Below are positions 1 through 12,341 of a DNA stretch of 64,000 nt, piece by piece (the stretch's first letter is position 1; each line of letters starts with the position of its first letter). The translations under genes were made by a program, and so were the position numbers. The notes beneath the pieces were generated by a model. It saw only the letters and a program-made list of their open reading frames with translations, made no database searches and was not told the origin of the DNA. The stretch is from Parelaphostrongylus tenuis (Eukaryota > Nematoda > Chromadorea > Rhabditida > Metastrongylidae): assembly GCA_019055375.1 (NCBI GenBank), contig JAHQIW010007118.1:62001-126000 (forward strand). The letters run 5' to 3'.

Positions 1-88
1 CCTTATTGAAATAGCAAGTTATCTGTCTAATTGAACTACCAAAAGAAATTGTTGCGACCTCTAACTTATAGAAATCACAATAATGGAG

Positions 89-1131
89 AAACTTCGGCAT
101 TTTCCGCTATCTGCTCACCATTTCGACCCTTCAGAAAAAAGCTTACCTTGCGCTCGTTTCTCACGATTAAGTAATCATTCGATAATTTTAATCAAAAGAA
201 TTTGAAAGGTATATTCCAACCAAAGGACTTGTTATCGCGCTGCAAGAGCAAAAATAATATGTTGTTTCCTATTCAAAGAGTTTTTGCTAACCAAAGCATT
301 TCCTTCGGAGTTCTAGTAAACAATCGATAGATCAAATCTTAAGAAACTCCAGTGATCTGTTTGGTTTTCAAAATAGACCACGCATTACCCTGTACCAACC
401 AAAAAGAAGATGGGGCTTCGCAAAACTGGAAAAAATGCCTAGTGCGAAACCCAATTTTGTTTCGGTTCTTATGGAGCACTAAATAGTTCGTTCAAGGAAA
501 ATAACATTAAATTACTACAAACATACCAGAAAAATCACTGGAATCCTTTAGATTTTATTTATTGTTAGGTCCTTGAGATCATGAAAGAGAGGCCCTGGTC
601 AGCGAGAAATCTTCGAATGAAGAACCAACTACTCTTCTTCCTCTTTCAGCGCAATAACAACTTCTTTTTATAAGTGAAATGAACCATCCAAATTCTTTTG
701 ATTCAATCGACTGATTGTTTGAACTTTGGAAACGACCACAAAATTCGTTATTCCCAATAGATCGAAGTGAAAGGAGGAAAGTTGAAGTGATCCATTTTTT
801 ACGAAACCCAATCTTCTTCTAGCTATAACAGCGTGATACCAGGTCGTTTACTAAACAGGTCACTGGAATCCTTAAGATTTGATCTATCGACTAATTACTA
901 AATCTCTGAAGGAAAAGCTGTTGCTCAGTGAAGAATCTTCGAATAAGAAACAGAATTTTATTTTTGCTCTTCTTGCGTGATAAGAAGGCTTTTTTGAATA
1001 TGAGATATACCATTCAAATTTTTTTGACTTGCGCTATCGAACGATTATTTGAGCATTGAAAAAGATTAAAAAGCACTTTTTTTACAAGCGATTGAAATGG
1101 AGAGCAGATAGCGGAAAAGTACCAAAGTTTC
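89..1131. repeat. R1 inverted-repeat element, copy 1
   Basis: A ~1.04 kb element with terminal inverted repeats of about 40 bp (89-129 and 1091-1131), which share the 17-mer TTTTCCGCTATCTGCTC in opposite orientations. The interior holds about three copies of a ~170-200 bp module recognised by an AATCATTCGAT-like signature and a nearby run of CAAAAGAATTTGAA. One module is in + orientation (about 165-345) and two are in - orientation (about 560-720 and 880-1060). A diverged copy with the same order lies at 35771-36780. No transposase is visible, so it is probably a non-autonomous DNA element. Confidence 0.75.
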
Positions 1132-1689
1132 TATCTAAAAACACCTTCCATCAAAAGAGCTCACAAAATTCGTGATTTAGCGCAAAAACGACAGGAACTT
1201 GGTTGGAATTGAGCGATAAATGAAGAAGAAGAAGAAGCGTCTACAAAGCTACAAAACAATTGGAGAATATCTCCGATTGCCTTTCTCAGTAGTTTAGAGA
1301 GACTGTTATGAGTTATGAAGAAAAAGAAGATATCTTAGGACCAAATTCACACTTTTCCACTAGTTACGATTTTGATCTCAGCAATAGAATAATAAAACTA
1401 ATCCAATAAAAGTATCAAGAACTTCGCGGATTTCACACATTCGGCTACTCTTTGGTTTGAAACACATTCTTTTTTGGAGTATATACAACCTTCGGAACAT
1501 TTTCCAGAACGATCTTTCAGCTCCAACGACTAACTTCCTTGTCTCTTTTTAGTCAGAAAAATTGGAACGGAAATGAAACAATATTAACCACAAATAAACA
1601 ATTCGTCATTCATTTATGATCATTTGGGTCATTGTAAGTCTAGTTGGCTCAAGGTGAACAAATACTTTTGAAATTCGGATAGAGGCGTC
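1132..1689. other. no supported feature
   Basis: AT-rich sequence with a short GAA run near 1225. I see no coding segment, repeat pair or RNA gene here. Confidence 0.4.
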
Positions 1690-1815
1690 TTCACTGCTAG
1701 TGGAGGCTACAGAATAATTACCATTTTTTCTCTCTCCATTCGTAGCCCATGGTTGTGATCCGATTCGAACATGGTGACATCCACAGTACTTTATCACTTC
1801 AGCTAACCCGTATGA
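1690..1815 (-). repeat. tRNA-headed SINE-like repeat
   Basis: On the minus strand there is an A-box-like TAGCTGAAGTGATAAAG followed about 25 nt later by a B-box-like TGTTCGAATCGG, the spacing of a tRNA-type pol III promoter. No tRNA cloverleaf closes, so this is a SINE-like derivative, not a tRNA gene. An open frame over it (1606-1797) has no other support. Confidence 0.45.
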
Positions 1816-1934
1816 ATTTTTTTCACTCTGCGGATTTCAGAACTTCTAGTATTCAATTTTTCTCTTCGCGTTCATCGCTTGGTTGAGAACGTCTTTTTCA
1901 TAACGTCGTAGAATACTGATTAAACACATATCCT

Positions 1935-2064
1935 TACAACCTCGAGGATAGCCAGGCTAAGGCACTCCGTGGGGCGCATTACTGATTGCCGGGAGTGCTG
2001 GGAGATTGACACCCGGTCGAGCCGTGAGAAATATCACTAGCCACTCGGCCACAGACCGGCCGTT
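1935..2064 (-). repeat. tRNA-headed SINE-like repeat
   Basis: Minus strand reads an A box TGGCCGAGTGGCTAG and a B-box-like GGCTCGACCGGG about 25 nt downstream, then a GC-rich body. A serine/leucine tRNA ancestry fits the A box. It stands out from AT-rich flanks. Confidence 0.6.
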
Positions 2065-2696
2065 TTTTGGATAAAATGTTACAATTTGTCAATTGATAAA
2101 GTGATAGCGTTCACTTGGATCATATCTGCAATAGTATCTCATCAGCATAATGCTGTTGAGACAGCGATTCTTCATCTGTAGCATACATATCCTACTCTAA
2201 ATCGTGGTTCCTCAGATCAACTATCTTCGATGAAGACCCGATCGCCTGACTGAACCGTGAAATTAGAAATCTCTGCATCAGGAACTGATGGATGCGGTGG
2301 ACAGTACTCGGATGATCTAGTGCTAAATTCGATGATTATGCTGGATGTGCCGCAATTATTGGTTACGTCAATAACCGGTAGATGCGGACGAAATGAGCTC
2401 TGTTCTGCAGGAATAAAGCCAACTATGCAGAAATGCACAATGGTAGAAGCATCGTTAAACCCTATGCCGCATTTGCTCCAAGAAAACGTCCACAATAAAG
2501 GTAGACAGTTATTCGAATCAAGTAAATCAATACCAAATCGAAGTGGTTATGTTCATTTACATACTGAACCTCAATTCAATTTCCGGTTCCCAGAAAAAGT
2601 GAAATGAGAAAATACATTTATTTTATTGTAACTTCACGATCGTAGGTTTTTTCTGATTATAAGGAAACAAATAAAAAGGCGGCTTAATTTGCTGTA

Positions 2697-3414
2697 GAAA
2701 ACTTTTCATAGGATGTTAGTAATCATTCGAAAGCTTAGATTTCTGGCTAGAGATTCACATAGCCGGTTTTTGAAAACATACTTTGATGACGCTATGAATT
2801 ACTCACAAAACTATGTCTCAGATGCGCATACCTCTCGCCAGACAGAGCTCTTTCTTCGTACTAGTAGTAATCATTCGATAGCGTAGTCGTCTCTAATAAC
2901 AACACTGTGCTTATATTCTAAAAAAACCGTTTCTCTAAAACGCATTAGGTGAAATAAGTTGAATTCTCATCTGCGACCAAGGTGGACTTTGGCCAACTCA
3001 AGTGCGGTTGGCTGAGGCAGCCACGTGCGTTGGCGCGATGGTCGATAGACTTTGCCTTCGCTTTTACGACATTGCACCAATGTACGTGGCTGCCTCAGCC
3101 AACCGCACGTGAGATGGTCAAAGTCCACCTTTGTCGCTGATGGAAATTCAACTTATTTTACCTGCTGCGTTTCAGAGAGATGGTCTTTTCACGATACAAA
3201 CACAACGTTGGAATCAGGAACGACTACGCATCCGAAAAATTTCCAATAGTTCAAAGAAGGAGCTTTATCTGGCGAAGTATTCACGTCTGCAACGCAAGAA
3301 ATCTCCTCCTGTAGCAACGTCAAGAAAAGGCTTTTTTGAAAACCAGCAGCATGGGGCTGTAGCCTGAAGTCTCAGCATTCGAAGTGCTACTGACACTCCT
3401 ATAAAAAGTTTCTC
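2697..3414. repeat. R2: ~720 bp imperfect palindrome (foldback)
   Basis: Left arm 2697-3041 and right arm 3078-3414 are reverse complements along almost their whole length, with a ~36 bp spacer. The centre of the arms is perfect for 25 bp (3002-3026 against 3084-3108). Outer parts match with substitutions, for example CGTAGTCGT at 2882 against ACGACTACG near 3220. The outer arm starts with the AATCATTCG signature shared with R1 and with the monomer arrays at 57-62 kb. Two short frames inside are by-products of the palindrome. A transcript would fold into a ~340 bp hairpin. Confidence 0.85.
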
Positions 3415-4424
3415 ACCAGCTAATGATATTGATTTTTTATTTGCTCCCTTATAAGAACCCGATCAAATTGAACATCTAGGATGAATGTGGCGAAACTCTC
3501 AACGAAGGATGATTAAGCTAGTTAATAATGCGCCAATGCTTTTGATTCTGAAGATTGAAGAACTTTGGATATGGCAAGCGCAATGATAAAAATATGCTCG
3601 GTGTTATTAGCATTTTCTTAGAGAGCCTCTCGTCATTGTGCACAAATGCCAACGCCAACAATACAAAAACATAGTATGCTATTGAAACTAACGAGAAAAT
3701 TTACGAGTAATACAGTACGATTTCTTTCCGAAAAATTATTACAAGATTAGAAAAGAACGAATGCAGGGGTAGATTGATAATGTAGAAGAAGAACATAAGA
3801 TTCGATGTGTGAGGTTGCTCCAGTATGACCTTTAGGATCTAAGAGCATTTCTCATTAATTTGGAAGAACCTTTATATGTGGGTTTAATGACAAAAAGACG
3901 TGTTCAAACAAGGAAAACAGCATAATCAAAAGAAGAGGAACATGTGGAACATAAATAACTCATGAAGATAACAAGACAAAGAGGAGACAAAAACAAAAGT
4001 TATGGCAGAGGTGGCGATGCTTTCCGTAGTGAACGCTTTTTGCAATGAACATGCGAGACTGAAGTGGTAACAACGTTGCGTTGTTGAGGAAAAAAAAAAG
4101 CAGTAAAGGCAGCCATATAAGAATAGCCAATTCTTATTCGTTCCAGTTTCGTTCAGTAGGCGAGAACCGTGACGTCGAAACTCATATGTCCGCCTCCCAC
4201 TTGCGAGCTCAGTTATCTAAGAGTCAACGAGTTCAATTTGTTTTTTTTTTTTTTTTTGCAGACAATTTCTGAGTTTTATTGTTACTTTCTTTCTTCATCT
4301 TTTCTATCTGATTTTATGTATGAACATCAAAGTTATTAAACAAAAGCGATTGAAATTACATGATTTGTTATCAGATGTGCATTTTCTGGCTAATATTTTG
4401 GTTTACAACTGGCTTATACTTCCG
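3415..4424. other. no supported feature
   Basis: AT-rich sequence; poly-A near 4088 and a T tract at 4239-4258 only. I found no exon with convincing splice sites. Confidence 0.4.
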
Positions 4425-4720
4425 ATGAGATGGAGCTGACTTGAAAATAAATTTGCTTGCTACTCAAGTACTATTGACGCGTAGAGAAAATGCTAGCGAA
4501 GTGGCGCGCAGATTATTGGAGCTTTCTGTGGGATGGCCCAAGCGCGAATGATCCTCAAGACTGTGGTTTGAACTTTGCAGACCACTTTCTAGCCGTCCTT
4601 TCTGCAAGCGTACCATCGCTCAAGCTCCATCAATCTTGCGCAAGCTTCACTGGCATTTTCCCCTATGCGCCATTCGTGCAAGAGTAGCAAGCGACTTCGT
4701 TCGCATGACAGCTCCAGCTT
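4425..4720. repeat. R4: ~295 bp imperfect palindrome
   Basis: Arms at about 4431-4540 and 4608-4713 are reverse complements (about 75-80% by eye), around a ~65 bp centre. Shared landmarks are TGGAGCTG, GCTTGCTACTC, GAAAATGC and GGAGCTT, in the same order on both arms. The 65-residue frame at 4490-4687 lies wholly inside and is best read as a shadow. Confidence 0.75.
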
Positions 4721-5109
4721 AAAGCAAGTTTAAAACAAGCTGTACAACAAATTTTCGCAAGAAAATGCGCAACTGGGCGATTAAAATCATGCAGTTCCAA
4801 ATACGTTTACTTAATAAATTTGAAGCTATTGTTCTACTAAGGTAGCGCATAGAACGACCCAATAACAGACGGAAGACTCTCACCAATTGAAAGCAAGTTA
4901 TCTCACTGGTAAACTTCTTTTTACTTAGATAGTTTTGATTTAGTGACACAAATGCCGAAACACTAAGAAATATGCAAAAGCAGAGTAAAAATGTTATGAA
5001 CCGAAGAAAATTTCGGAAACAAAGGGCGCTAAGAAGAAAATGATTTGCCTAATGGCAGCTAAATGAAAAGAAGGGAATTGTTCTAGTTTTTTTTTTTTTG
5101 AAAAAAGAA

Positions 5110-5180
5110 CTTTAATTTGAGCAAGTTCAAAAAAAGAACGCTCAAAGCCTAAGCGAGGTTGGTACGCCAGGGCCATAATT
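5110..5180 (-). repeat. dispersed repeat fragment shared with 20.8 kb
   Basis: The minus strand carries ATGGCCCTGGCGTACCAACC followed by TTAGGCTTTG and a T-rich run, almost identical to + strand 20828-20880. A poly-T tract (poly-A on minus) adjoins at 5087-5098. Confidence 0.6.
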
Positions 5181-7108
5181 TGCGTAGTCTAACAATTAAC
5201 GACAATACAGCAATTATAGTAGCAGCCACCTAATGAAAACATGTGGCAGTAATATTGGTATCAATGATAGTCTTAATGATAATGACGACAGTAATAATGA
5301 GAATATCGATGAAGGCCTTTACCCAAGGTATCAGCAATGACTATAGGAAAGCGAAATATGACAATTTCTTTGGGGAACAAAGAAAGAGAGAACAATAAAC
5401 AAATTCATGCAAATTCAGTAATGAAAGATTTTCTCACGAAGAATAAGCAAAACTATAATAATATTTTTTGAGAGAATTGTCGACGATAAAATCAATCATC
5501 AGTATACTATCAGTCGAATATATCATATAATAGAAAAATGTACAGTCAGAGCGGCTCAACAGAGAGTATCGACTGTAAAGGCGAATCATTTTTTGTTTTC
5601 CTTATGAGTCAAACACGAGGTATTTATAAGACAATTTTCTCAAAACTGACGTCTAGGCGGTTTCGCCTTCTTCAGAGCCGGGAAAGATCAGATTGCCCAC
5701 AACTCAGTCAGCCAAACACCACTATCACTTCATTATAATAAAAACCTCTAAACATTGACTTTGCGCATATACAGCTAGAAAAGTATCTACATATTAATTC
5801 TTATAATGATAAGATCTCATAAAACATCGGTATGATAATCTAAACTGAGTCTAAATAAATTTTCTGATGGGGTAAAAACGTTAAATTCAACTAGTATTTG
5901 ACATATAAAAGATAAAATCATTTTATCAGTGATAAAACTGCTCTGTTCAAAAAAAGTTGAAGAGTCAATCTGCAGACTCAAATTTGGGGTCTATGGAGAG
6001 ACTATATGCAGGTGATAGAAGCTGCAGAGTAAAAAGTTGAGAAAGAAGTTTACTAAGAACGTCGTAGACCAAATAGGCAAACAGAAAAACAATGATTGGT
6101 AAATCTTTGTGGTTGGCCAGTATATCAGATCGTTCCGATGATAACTGCACTTCCATTCACATCTACCTACTTATCTACGATGAAATTTGAGTATAGCCCG
6201 CTTCAGTGCCAATGCAAACAAAACAAATAGCAGGCGAGCACAACTCGAGTCCGTCCAGCCATGCGGAGAACTCACGCGTCAGCAAAGCGACTGATCGTTG
6301 AACCAGTCCGCCCATGATGTTTCATGAAACGTTAATGTCGGCGGAAGTTTGATTAAGTATTCATGATGATGATGTGAATATCGAGTCCAATGTGAAGTTT
6401 TACAGAAGTTCTCAACATCAAACAACCGTCTGTGTTAATGATGACGATGATAGTCGGAGAGGAGGAGGCAGGGATTCCAATCGCTTAGAGATTTGAGAAT
6501 CGAGTAGCTGTGAGCAATTAGCCGTCAACGGGACTACATAGGAAGCACAATTCGGCATGTACATCAGTTGGACTTAATCCCTATCCATGCTCCATTTATA
6601 GAATTATATCCAGCAAGCTATCAACTGTTTGCAAAGCTCATTCAGAAAGTCTTTGTGAGATGAGAGACTAAAAAAGCATCGAAAACACGATGGACAGTCA
6701 GGAGCGTCCACCAGCGCACATTTTAGAATCATCGTAGATGCTCGAGAAAAGGTGATCCGTTTTGTTTTAATCTATCCAAATCTTTCCTATCATCTAGCAA
6801 ATATTCCGATGCCAAGCGGTTTTTCGGTTTCGTTACTCCATCGCATACTTGCGCTTTTGAATATTTCATAATCGTGAATCAATCCAATTTTAGCGTATTC
6901 GTATTGATCACTCTTTTCGTAAGATCTACTCATTACTTCTATTTACATGTTGATAAAGTAAAGTTCTCATTTCGTCCCATTTGCTACAGAAAGAAGGTGT
7001 AAGTTTGGAGCGAAGGGTCTATAGTTATGAAATACAAAAATCTGCCATTGCTAATTTTCCACCACTCAAAACCTTTAGCTTTATATTCTGCTCAAATCGT
7101 TTTCAACG
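5181..7108. other. mostly unannotated; one hammerhead-like repeat remnant at ~5600-5720
   Basis: The segment 5603-5720 shares GAGTCAAACACGAGGT with 60399-60420 and, on the minus strand, carries CUGAAGA and a GGCG/CGCC stem II, but UAGA replaces the hammerhead GAAA. A short trinucleotide run (GAT) is at 6363-6375. The rest shows no exon or element I can support. Confidence 0.4.
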
Positions 7109-7371
7109 CAGGGTAGGATGTGAAATATAACCACATGTGTGCTGCGATACGAACAAGACATCCAACCAGAGTTGACTTCGTATCAGTGATTACCCTTTCC
7201 CGGAGCTCACCAAATTGCACCATCAAAGCCGCGTCTGCTTTTCTATCATCCGTGTTTTGTCTTATCACCGAAAAGGGTAATCGGTGGTTGGCAGTCACAT
7301 CAGGACTCTAAAATTTGCTCGAATCTCAACACTCTTGTGGCTGTATTTCATATCACACCCCGCCGTTAAAT
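7109..7371. repeat. R3 MITE, copy 1
   Basis: A 263 bp element with ~45 bp terminal inverted repeats: 7109-7152 begins GCAGGGTAGGATGTGAAATA and its reverse complement lies at 7320-7371 (reading GCGGGGTGTGATATGAAATA). Relatives are at about 18298-18655 and, as one end only, at 48713-48765. Overlapping frames on both strands (7092-7311) are palindrome shadows. Confidence 0.75.
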
Positions 7372-9189
7372 ATGAACTAGGCGGAAAAAAATAAAGTTGA
7401 AATGACATATGAGAGCTTTCATGATAGTAACGAGAGTTAGACGCCAGAAGAGGTACGGCTCATCATCACCTAAGTGTGTTGTGAGCTTACTAAGAAAGCG
7501 GCATGACGACAAATTGTGATCTTTGAAATAAGAAACACTCAACCACTTCCAACTAAGGGTTTTGAAAAACGCGATAAGTAGACAGCTCTCATCCTCATGT
7601 TAGTTTTTTCTGAAATGAATGGTGACAGGAGGATGATTCATGCCGGTAGGAAAAAGTATTGCGAAAACCTTGAATATGTCACATACTAATTCAACTGCTC
7701 ACTTATTATGAAAATAACTATGAAGGAAAAATTTGAATTAGTAGAGTGTGGTGACAGAGTTGCTTCAAATGATCATGAAAAATGACAGTTGAGTGTATAA
7801 CTAATTTAGAAGCCGAAGATGGTGCAACGAAAGTGTAGTAGTCACGGATGAGCCAACATAGTAGAGAACAAGTTTAAGATAAAGTTTAACATTCAGTAGA
7901 CAGTTAATGGTTTGAAGTGATGAGATGGTGTTCTTCTTTCTCATTCGTCTTCCCTAACGTTTACACAATTTATTCTTCAATTGTTACATTTTAAGAATTT
8001 TGCGAAATCTCGTATAATTCGATTTGTGCCTTACAATGATTAACTTCTATGGAAGTTCCCGTAAATATGGAGAATGTAGACTATACACACAACTGAGGCT
8101 TTCTTATGTTCTGGCTGATCACACAAACTGTAGCTTTCATGTGTTCAGACTGATCACACGCTTTCTTATGTCTTGTTCAATCACAAAGCTGATAACCTTC
8201 CTGAATCCTGACTTCCCAGATAAACACACAGCTGTGGCTTTCTCATTTTCTAATTCAGATTGGCTGTAGCGAAATACACTTTTTTCGCACCAATTACTGG
8301 TCTTGCACTCGAATATAATAATCGTCTAGAAGACCAGGGTCAGAGTTACTACCGCAGCTTGTTCAATTAATTTTATTTGAAGATAAACCTGTATAATAGC
8401 GACTGTGTTCCACTGCAACACAGAAGTCCAGATACAAACATTTGAAGACTACTAAGCGATCCAGACACACATGGAGTATGTGAACTTGTATTTGAGAGTA
8501 CGCCGATGCTAAAGGGATTTGTCATTATACTGGAAGCTGCACTAAGTTTTGATTAGCTGGATTTATCCTTTCATTCAGAACAGCACTAAAATCTGTGAGG
8601 TATTCAGTCTTCGCCATTGGCTTTTTTTTGAGATTCATTAATGCGTTTCAAGAGCATTGCACGATAATGCTTCTGACTCTTGCGACAGGATCGTGGCAAA
8701 CACTGCAAAGTTATTAGCGCAGTGCTACTGTGCGTACCTACACCTGGAGGAGTTACCTTGCCAATTTTAGAGTTCAAAATTTAGACGTTAACAACAAGCG
8801 TATTCTACAGCTCGTGAAACGGTGAGTAGTTCTTAATCATTGTGGCGCCCGTGAAGGGTATTAGTTCAACAGATAATGTATTGAAATACATAAATAGCGT
8901 TACATAGAAAAACTTACTTCCAACCCTAAAAAATGTGAATTGACCGAAGCGTGAACCATCAAACGACAATGACAACAATGCGAAGAACGACGACTGATAC
9001 TAACCACACGTCAGAATGGGATTTCTCAAGATTCACACATATTGATTGTTCGCATCGACATTCATAGAAACTCGGTGTTTTAAGTGCCATGACGTTGTCT
9101 GATTTTTTTGTCATACGATATCTAGGTTTACACGGAATGATGAGAGACATTTCCGACACAAAAATGGGGAGAGTCGCATACAAAATATT
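7372..9189. other. no supported feature
   Basis: Long AT-rich stretch. A short tandem-like motif (GGCTTTCTTATGT and variants, 8097-8180) repeats about twice. No exon with credible splice sites was seen. Confidence 0.4.
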
Positions 9190-9345
9190 CAAACGATGAG
9201 TGCAGCACCGTAGAAGAGGTGTACTGAATTATACACAGAACCGATCGTGAGTTGGATCCTGCGCCAGCTCGGGGTCGGAAAGTCGGTACAAGATTTGTGT
9301 GGAAAAATAGCAGCTGATACATCAATAGGCCTCTATTTGATTATT
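9190..9345 (+). repeat. SINE-like repeat, mainly 3' part
   Basis: The segment 9245-9345 (GAGTTGGATCCTGCGCCAGC, then GGTACAAG and ATAGCAGCTGATACATC) parallels the body of the SINE at 45535-45695 (GGTTCGACC, then GGTATCAGAC and ATAGCAGCACTGACATC). The A-box region is weak. Confidence 0.5.
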
Positions 9346-10964
9346 GTGTGGGTCTGATATTCATTCAGTCACTTCCGACAATGCCTGATGAAGTCGAATG
9401 GATGGTGCATCTGTCAGGGATTAATCAACGTCAAGAATTCTTCACTTTATTACTATAAAAAAGGCAAAGACAGACACTGCTTTCGTTCAAAAAGGATTAG
9501 AAGATTCTTTTTAAAAAAATCCTAACTTCAAAAATGGCAATTTATTTTGTAGATGATAAATTTTGGATAATACCGGTCTCATTGAAAGTTCAAATCATTG
9601 AGGAGAATGGAAGACATGACCCATCTCAGGATGCTCCAATGGTGCACCAATATACCATGCTTCTGCTCTAATAAAGTACAAACATTGCAGATTAATGTGT
9701 CGCTATAACAGAAAACGAAAGTACTAACGTAGTTCACTAGAAGGATTGTAAGTGAAAAAATAAAGATGATTAAGGATGAAGTGGGAGGAGATAAAAGGGA
9801 TATACTATAATCTGAGAGAAATGGAGAAAAGGATATAGTTCTTAGACTTGATAATTTCCCCGAGGAATACCATGTGTTTGACTGCACTAAGCGTCGTCAG
9901 AGGTGAATGAATAAATATATAGCCCGTACAACGGCTTGCTCTGATGTGCTCATGCATCAAGTCAGAGCTACACCGGATCAGCGATCATATGTGCATTGCA
10001 GAGCAATTCTCACCAGTACGCTACTCCCTAGAGATGTTGAAATGGTTAAAAATGAAGCCAAGAAGAAGCAGTGCAGTATTTCACCGATTCGTTGCTGAAT
10101 GGTGCTCAAACTCTTCTATATATTGAGAATTTCAAACTATATCAATGTGAAGATCTCAAAAATGCACTTGCTGCATAAGAAGAGTGATTACACTTGACTT
10201 AGCGTCGTACCTCAGCTTGTTTTTTCTGACCTGAGCAATGCACATTCTTTACGTGCACTCGAATTCTGTGTCGCTGATGTCCATCAACTTAGGGTAAGTC
10301 TCATGTAACAAACTTAACAAAACAGTGAGTGTGTAAGAGAAATCGCTTCTTTTGTGATCTGAATCCACGTATTGAGCTTTCGTCGAGGTTATGAAAGTTT
10401 CTGGCTGATTATCAATTCGATTTTTTCAGTTTCTTAAGAAAGGCGCAACTGACCGTTTAAACGTCAGTCAATGTGGAAGAAACTGTACTAAGATTTTCGT
10501 ATCTTTTCGTTATGAAAGCATTAACTAACAAAGAGTATCCTTCTTAAGCACTCGCTAACAAAGAGGGCTTTTTTTAATAAGGTAAAGAAAATTGGTTCAC
10601 GACAGTAGGTTTTTGAGAACGAATGAATTATGTCAGGGAAGTGAAGCTATTTAGAGAGAGAAAAAGATTCTGCACTAACTTGGCTGTAATCAAGTGGGAT
10701 AAGTTTCTTCCCATAACTTCAATATAAAAAAATTGGTGGTAGCTGGGATTGAAGAAGCAGAAGTATGACAAAGCTTCTCCGAAAAGCTTCTTTTTGTGCT
10801 TAGCAGAGGAAGAGGCAACTAAAATTTGTTCGTTCATGGTTTTTTGAAGCTCTAGATCTTACACATTTCAAGTCCACAAATGAAGTTTAAAACAGACATT
10901 AACACAGGACAACTAACTTCATCCATAATCTGACAACTTATCTTAAGACTTAAATGAAGTCTGT
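9346..10964. other. no supported feature
   Basis: AT-rich; several open frames on both strands lack splice signals and codon bias. A CTGATGA at 9384 has no hammerhead stems. Confidence 0.4.
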
Positions 10965-11071
10965 TATAGCGCTTATACAATGCTAACGTACGTTTCTTCT
11001 CTCTACCTCATCAGTAGTACAGTGTCCTTTCGTGTCAGGCGTTCGTTTGTGGGGAGTGTACCACCAACATA

Positions 11072-12341
11072 CATAGGGTGCGAGGAAATTCTGGTAGTTT
11101 CTCCAGATATTTTAACGCTACAAAAATGCATAAACAAATAAATTCATTCAGTTGAAGATGAAATTACGTTTAATAGACCAACGACTACAGCAACAAGTAA
11201 AAAAATTGTACGAATTTCCAAAATTGTCTCCTTTGGGCTTTATATCTTTATTATATTTACGACTCGCTTGCGAAATTTTCAACGATGGTTGCACACGTTT
11301 CCTCCGTAAGTTCGTCCCAAGCGCATGTCAAAGTCGTTTTACTACGCTAGTGTAGCGAGTGGACAATAATTTTTCTTACAGCATAAACCACACGGAGTAA
11401 CCCACTGGGATAAGATCAGGCGAGTTTGGCGGACAGATATCCTTGCCCCAAAAGCCTGGAAACACTTTCTGACAGATGGCAATCGCTGAGCGAGCCAAAT
11501 GTGTAGGTCCTGCTGAAGCGTAAATCCATCGGCGTCAAAATGTTGAGTGCTCCAAGGTTTCAGTGCGCCCCGTAAGACTCGCTGCTGATAGCCCGCAGCA
11601 TTGATTTTGACGTTTCTATTGATGAAGATCAACTGGGTCTTTCTGGTGGCCCAATTGCTGTTCCCGATCATAACAGAGGCCAAAAATGACTGCGGACTTG
11701 TGCTGACCCTACTTGAAAAAGTGGCGTCGATTTTGGCAATTGTGGTTTGACTGAGAATATATTCTCAACCGTAACACCTCGACAAATGAGCACCAGCTAT
11801 CAGAAGAATCATTCGGCGAGCCTTTGAAAGCCTTGATACCTTCATTTTTTCGTCCAAAAAAGTGAATAGGAGCGATCTCGTAACTGCGCAGTTTTAGCTT
11901 TTTCACAATAATTCGAATGCTCCACTTTCTGGCTCCGAACTTTTCTGCCACCTTGTGCATCGAACGCTCCGGGTTTCCTAGAATTTGGCAACGTATCTTC
12001 TGAATATTATTAGAGTAGACGAGGTGATTGGACGAATTGCGAGGACGATTGTCAATCCCTTCAGTGCTTTTAAAACGCTTACGTTACTGGATACATTTGC
12101 TGGTTTGAAAGCAGTTATTTTAGCAATGTCGGCCATTTTCACTTCCGCCTTGAGCAGCTCAGCTACTACGATACACCCATTTTTACAATCCATTACATAA
12201 GCACAAGTGAAAGTAGACGGGTAAAAAACACGTCTAGGTCGAATTAAAACAAAGAGTTTAATAAATTTGTCAGAACCAATAAAATAGGTATTAACTAGAG
12301 TTAAGGGAATATAAAGCTACCAGAACTTTCCTCGCAACCTG
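11072..12341 (-). mobile_element. mariner/maT-like DNA transposon (decayed)
   Basis: A 1270 bp element with ~27 bp terminal inverted repeats: TGCGAGGAAATTCTGGTAG at the left and TGCGAGGAAAGTTCTGGTAG on the opposite strand at the right. It is flanked by TA on both sides (11070-11071 and 12342-12343). The interior encodes a broken minus-strand transposase. It sits inside an R6 repeat whose two halves match uninterrupted R6 copies, which fixes the insertion point and the TA duplication. Length and TIR style are typical of mariner-type elements. Confidence 0.88.
11342..12193 (-). pseudogene. mariner/maT-like transposase pseudogene
   Basis: Three minus-strand frames together cover the family: 12193-11978 (first helix-turn-helix, start MDCKNGCIVVAELLKAEV), 11960-11709 (second HTH, MHKVAEKFGARKWSIRIIVK) and 11683-11342 (catalytic domain). 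Visible landmarks are KINAAGYQQRVL, a QQD at 11507-11515 matching the second catalytic aspartate, and, after a frame change, an NSPDLIP motif around 11405-11432 matching the third. The region of the first aspartate (TDEK) near 11770 is unreadable. Frameshifts between segments make it inactive. The family cuts and pastes at TA; DD37D-type is the likeliest subgroup. Confidence 0.82.

Noticed and set aside
2217..2495. Minus-strand frame with CPPHPSVPDAEISNF, reminiscent of a sushi (CCP) domain start
   Set aside because: A + frame of 116 codons covers the same bases, no consensus donor follows, and the second half of a CCP is missing; too weak to call.
9383..9403. CTGATGA followed by TCGAA, a possible hammerhead core
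   Set aside because: No GAAA at the right distance and no stems.
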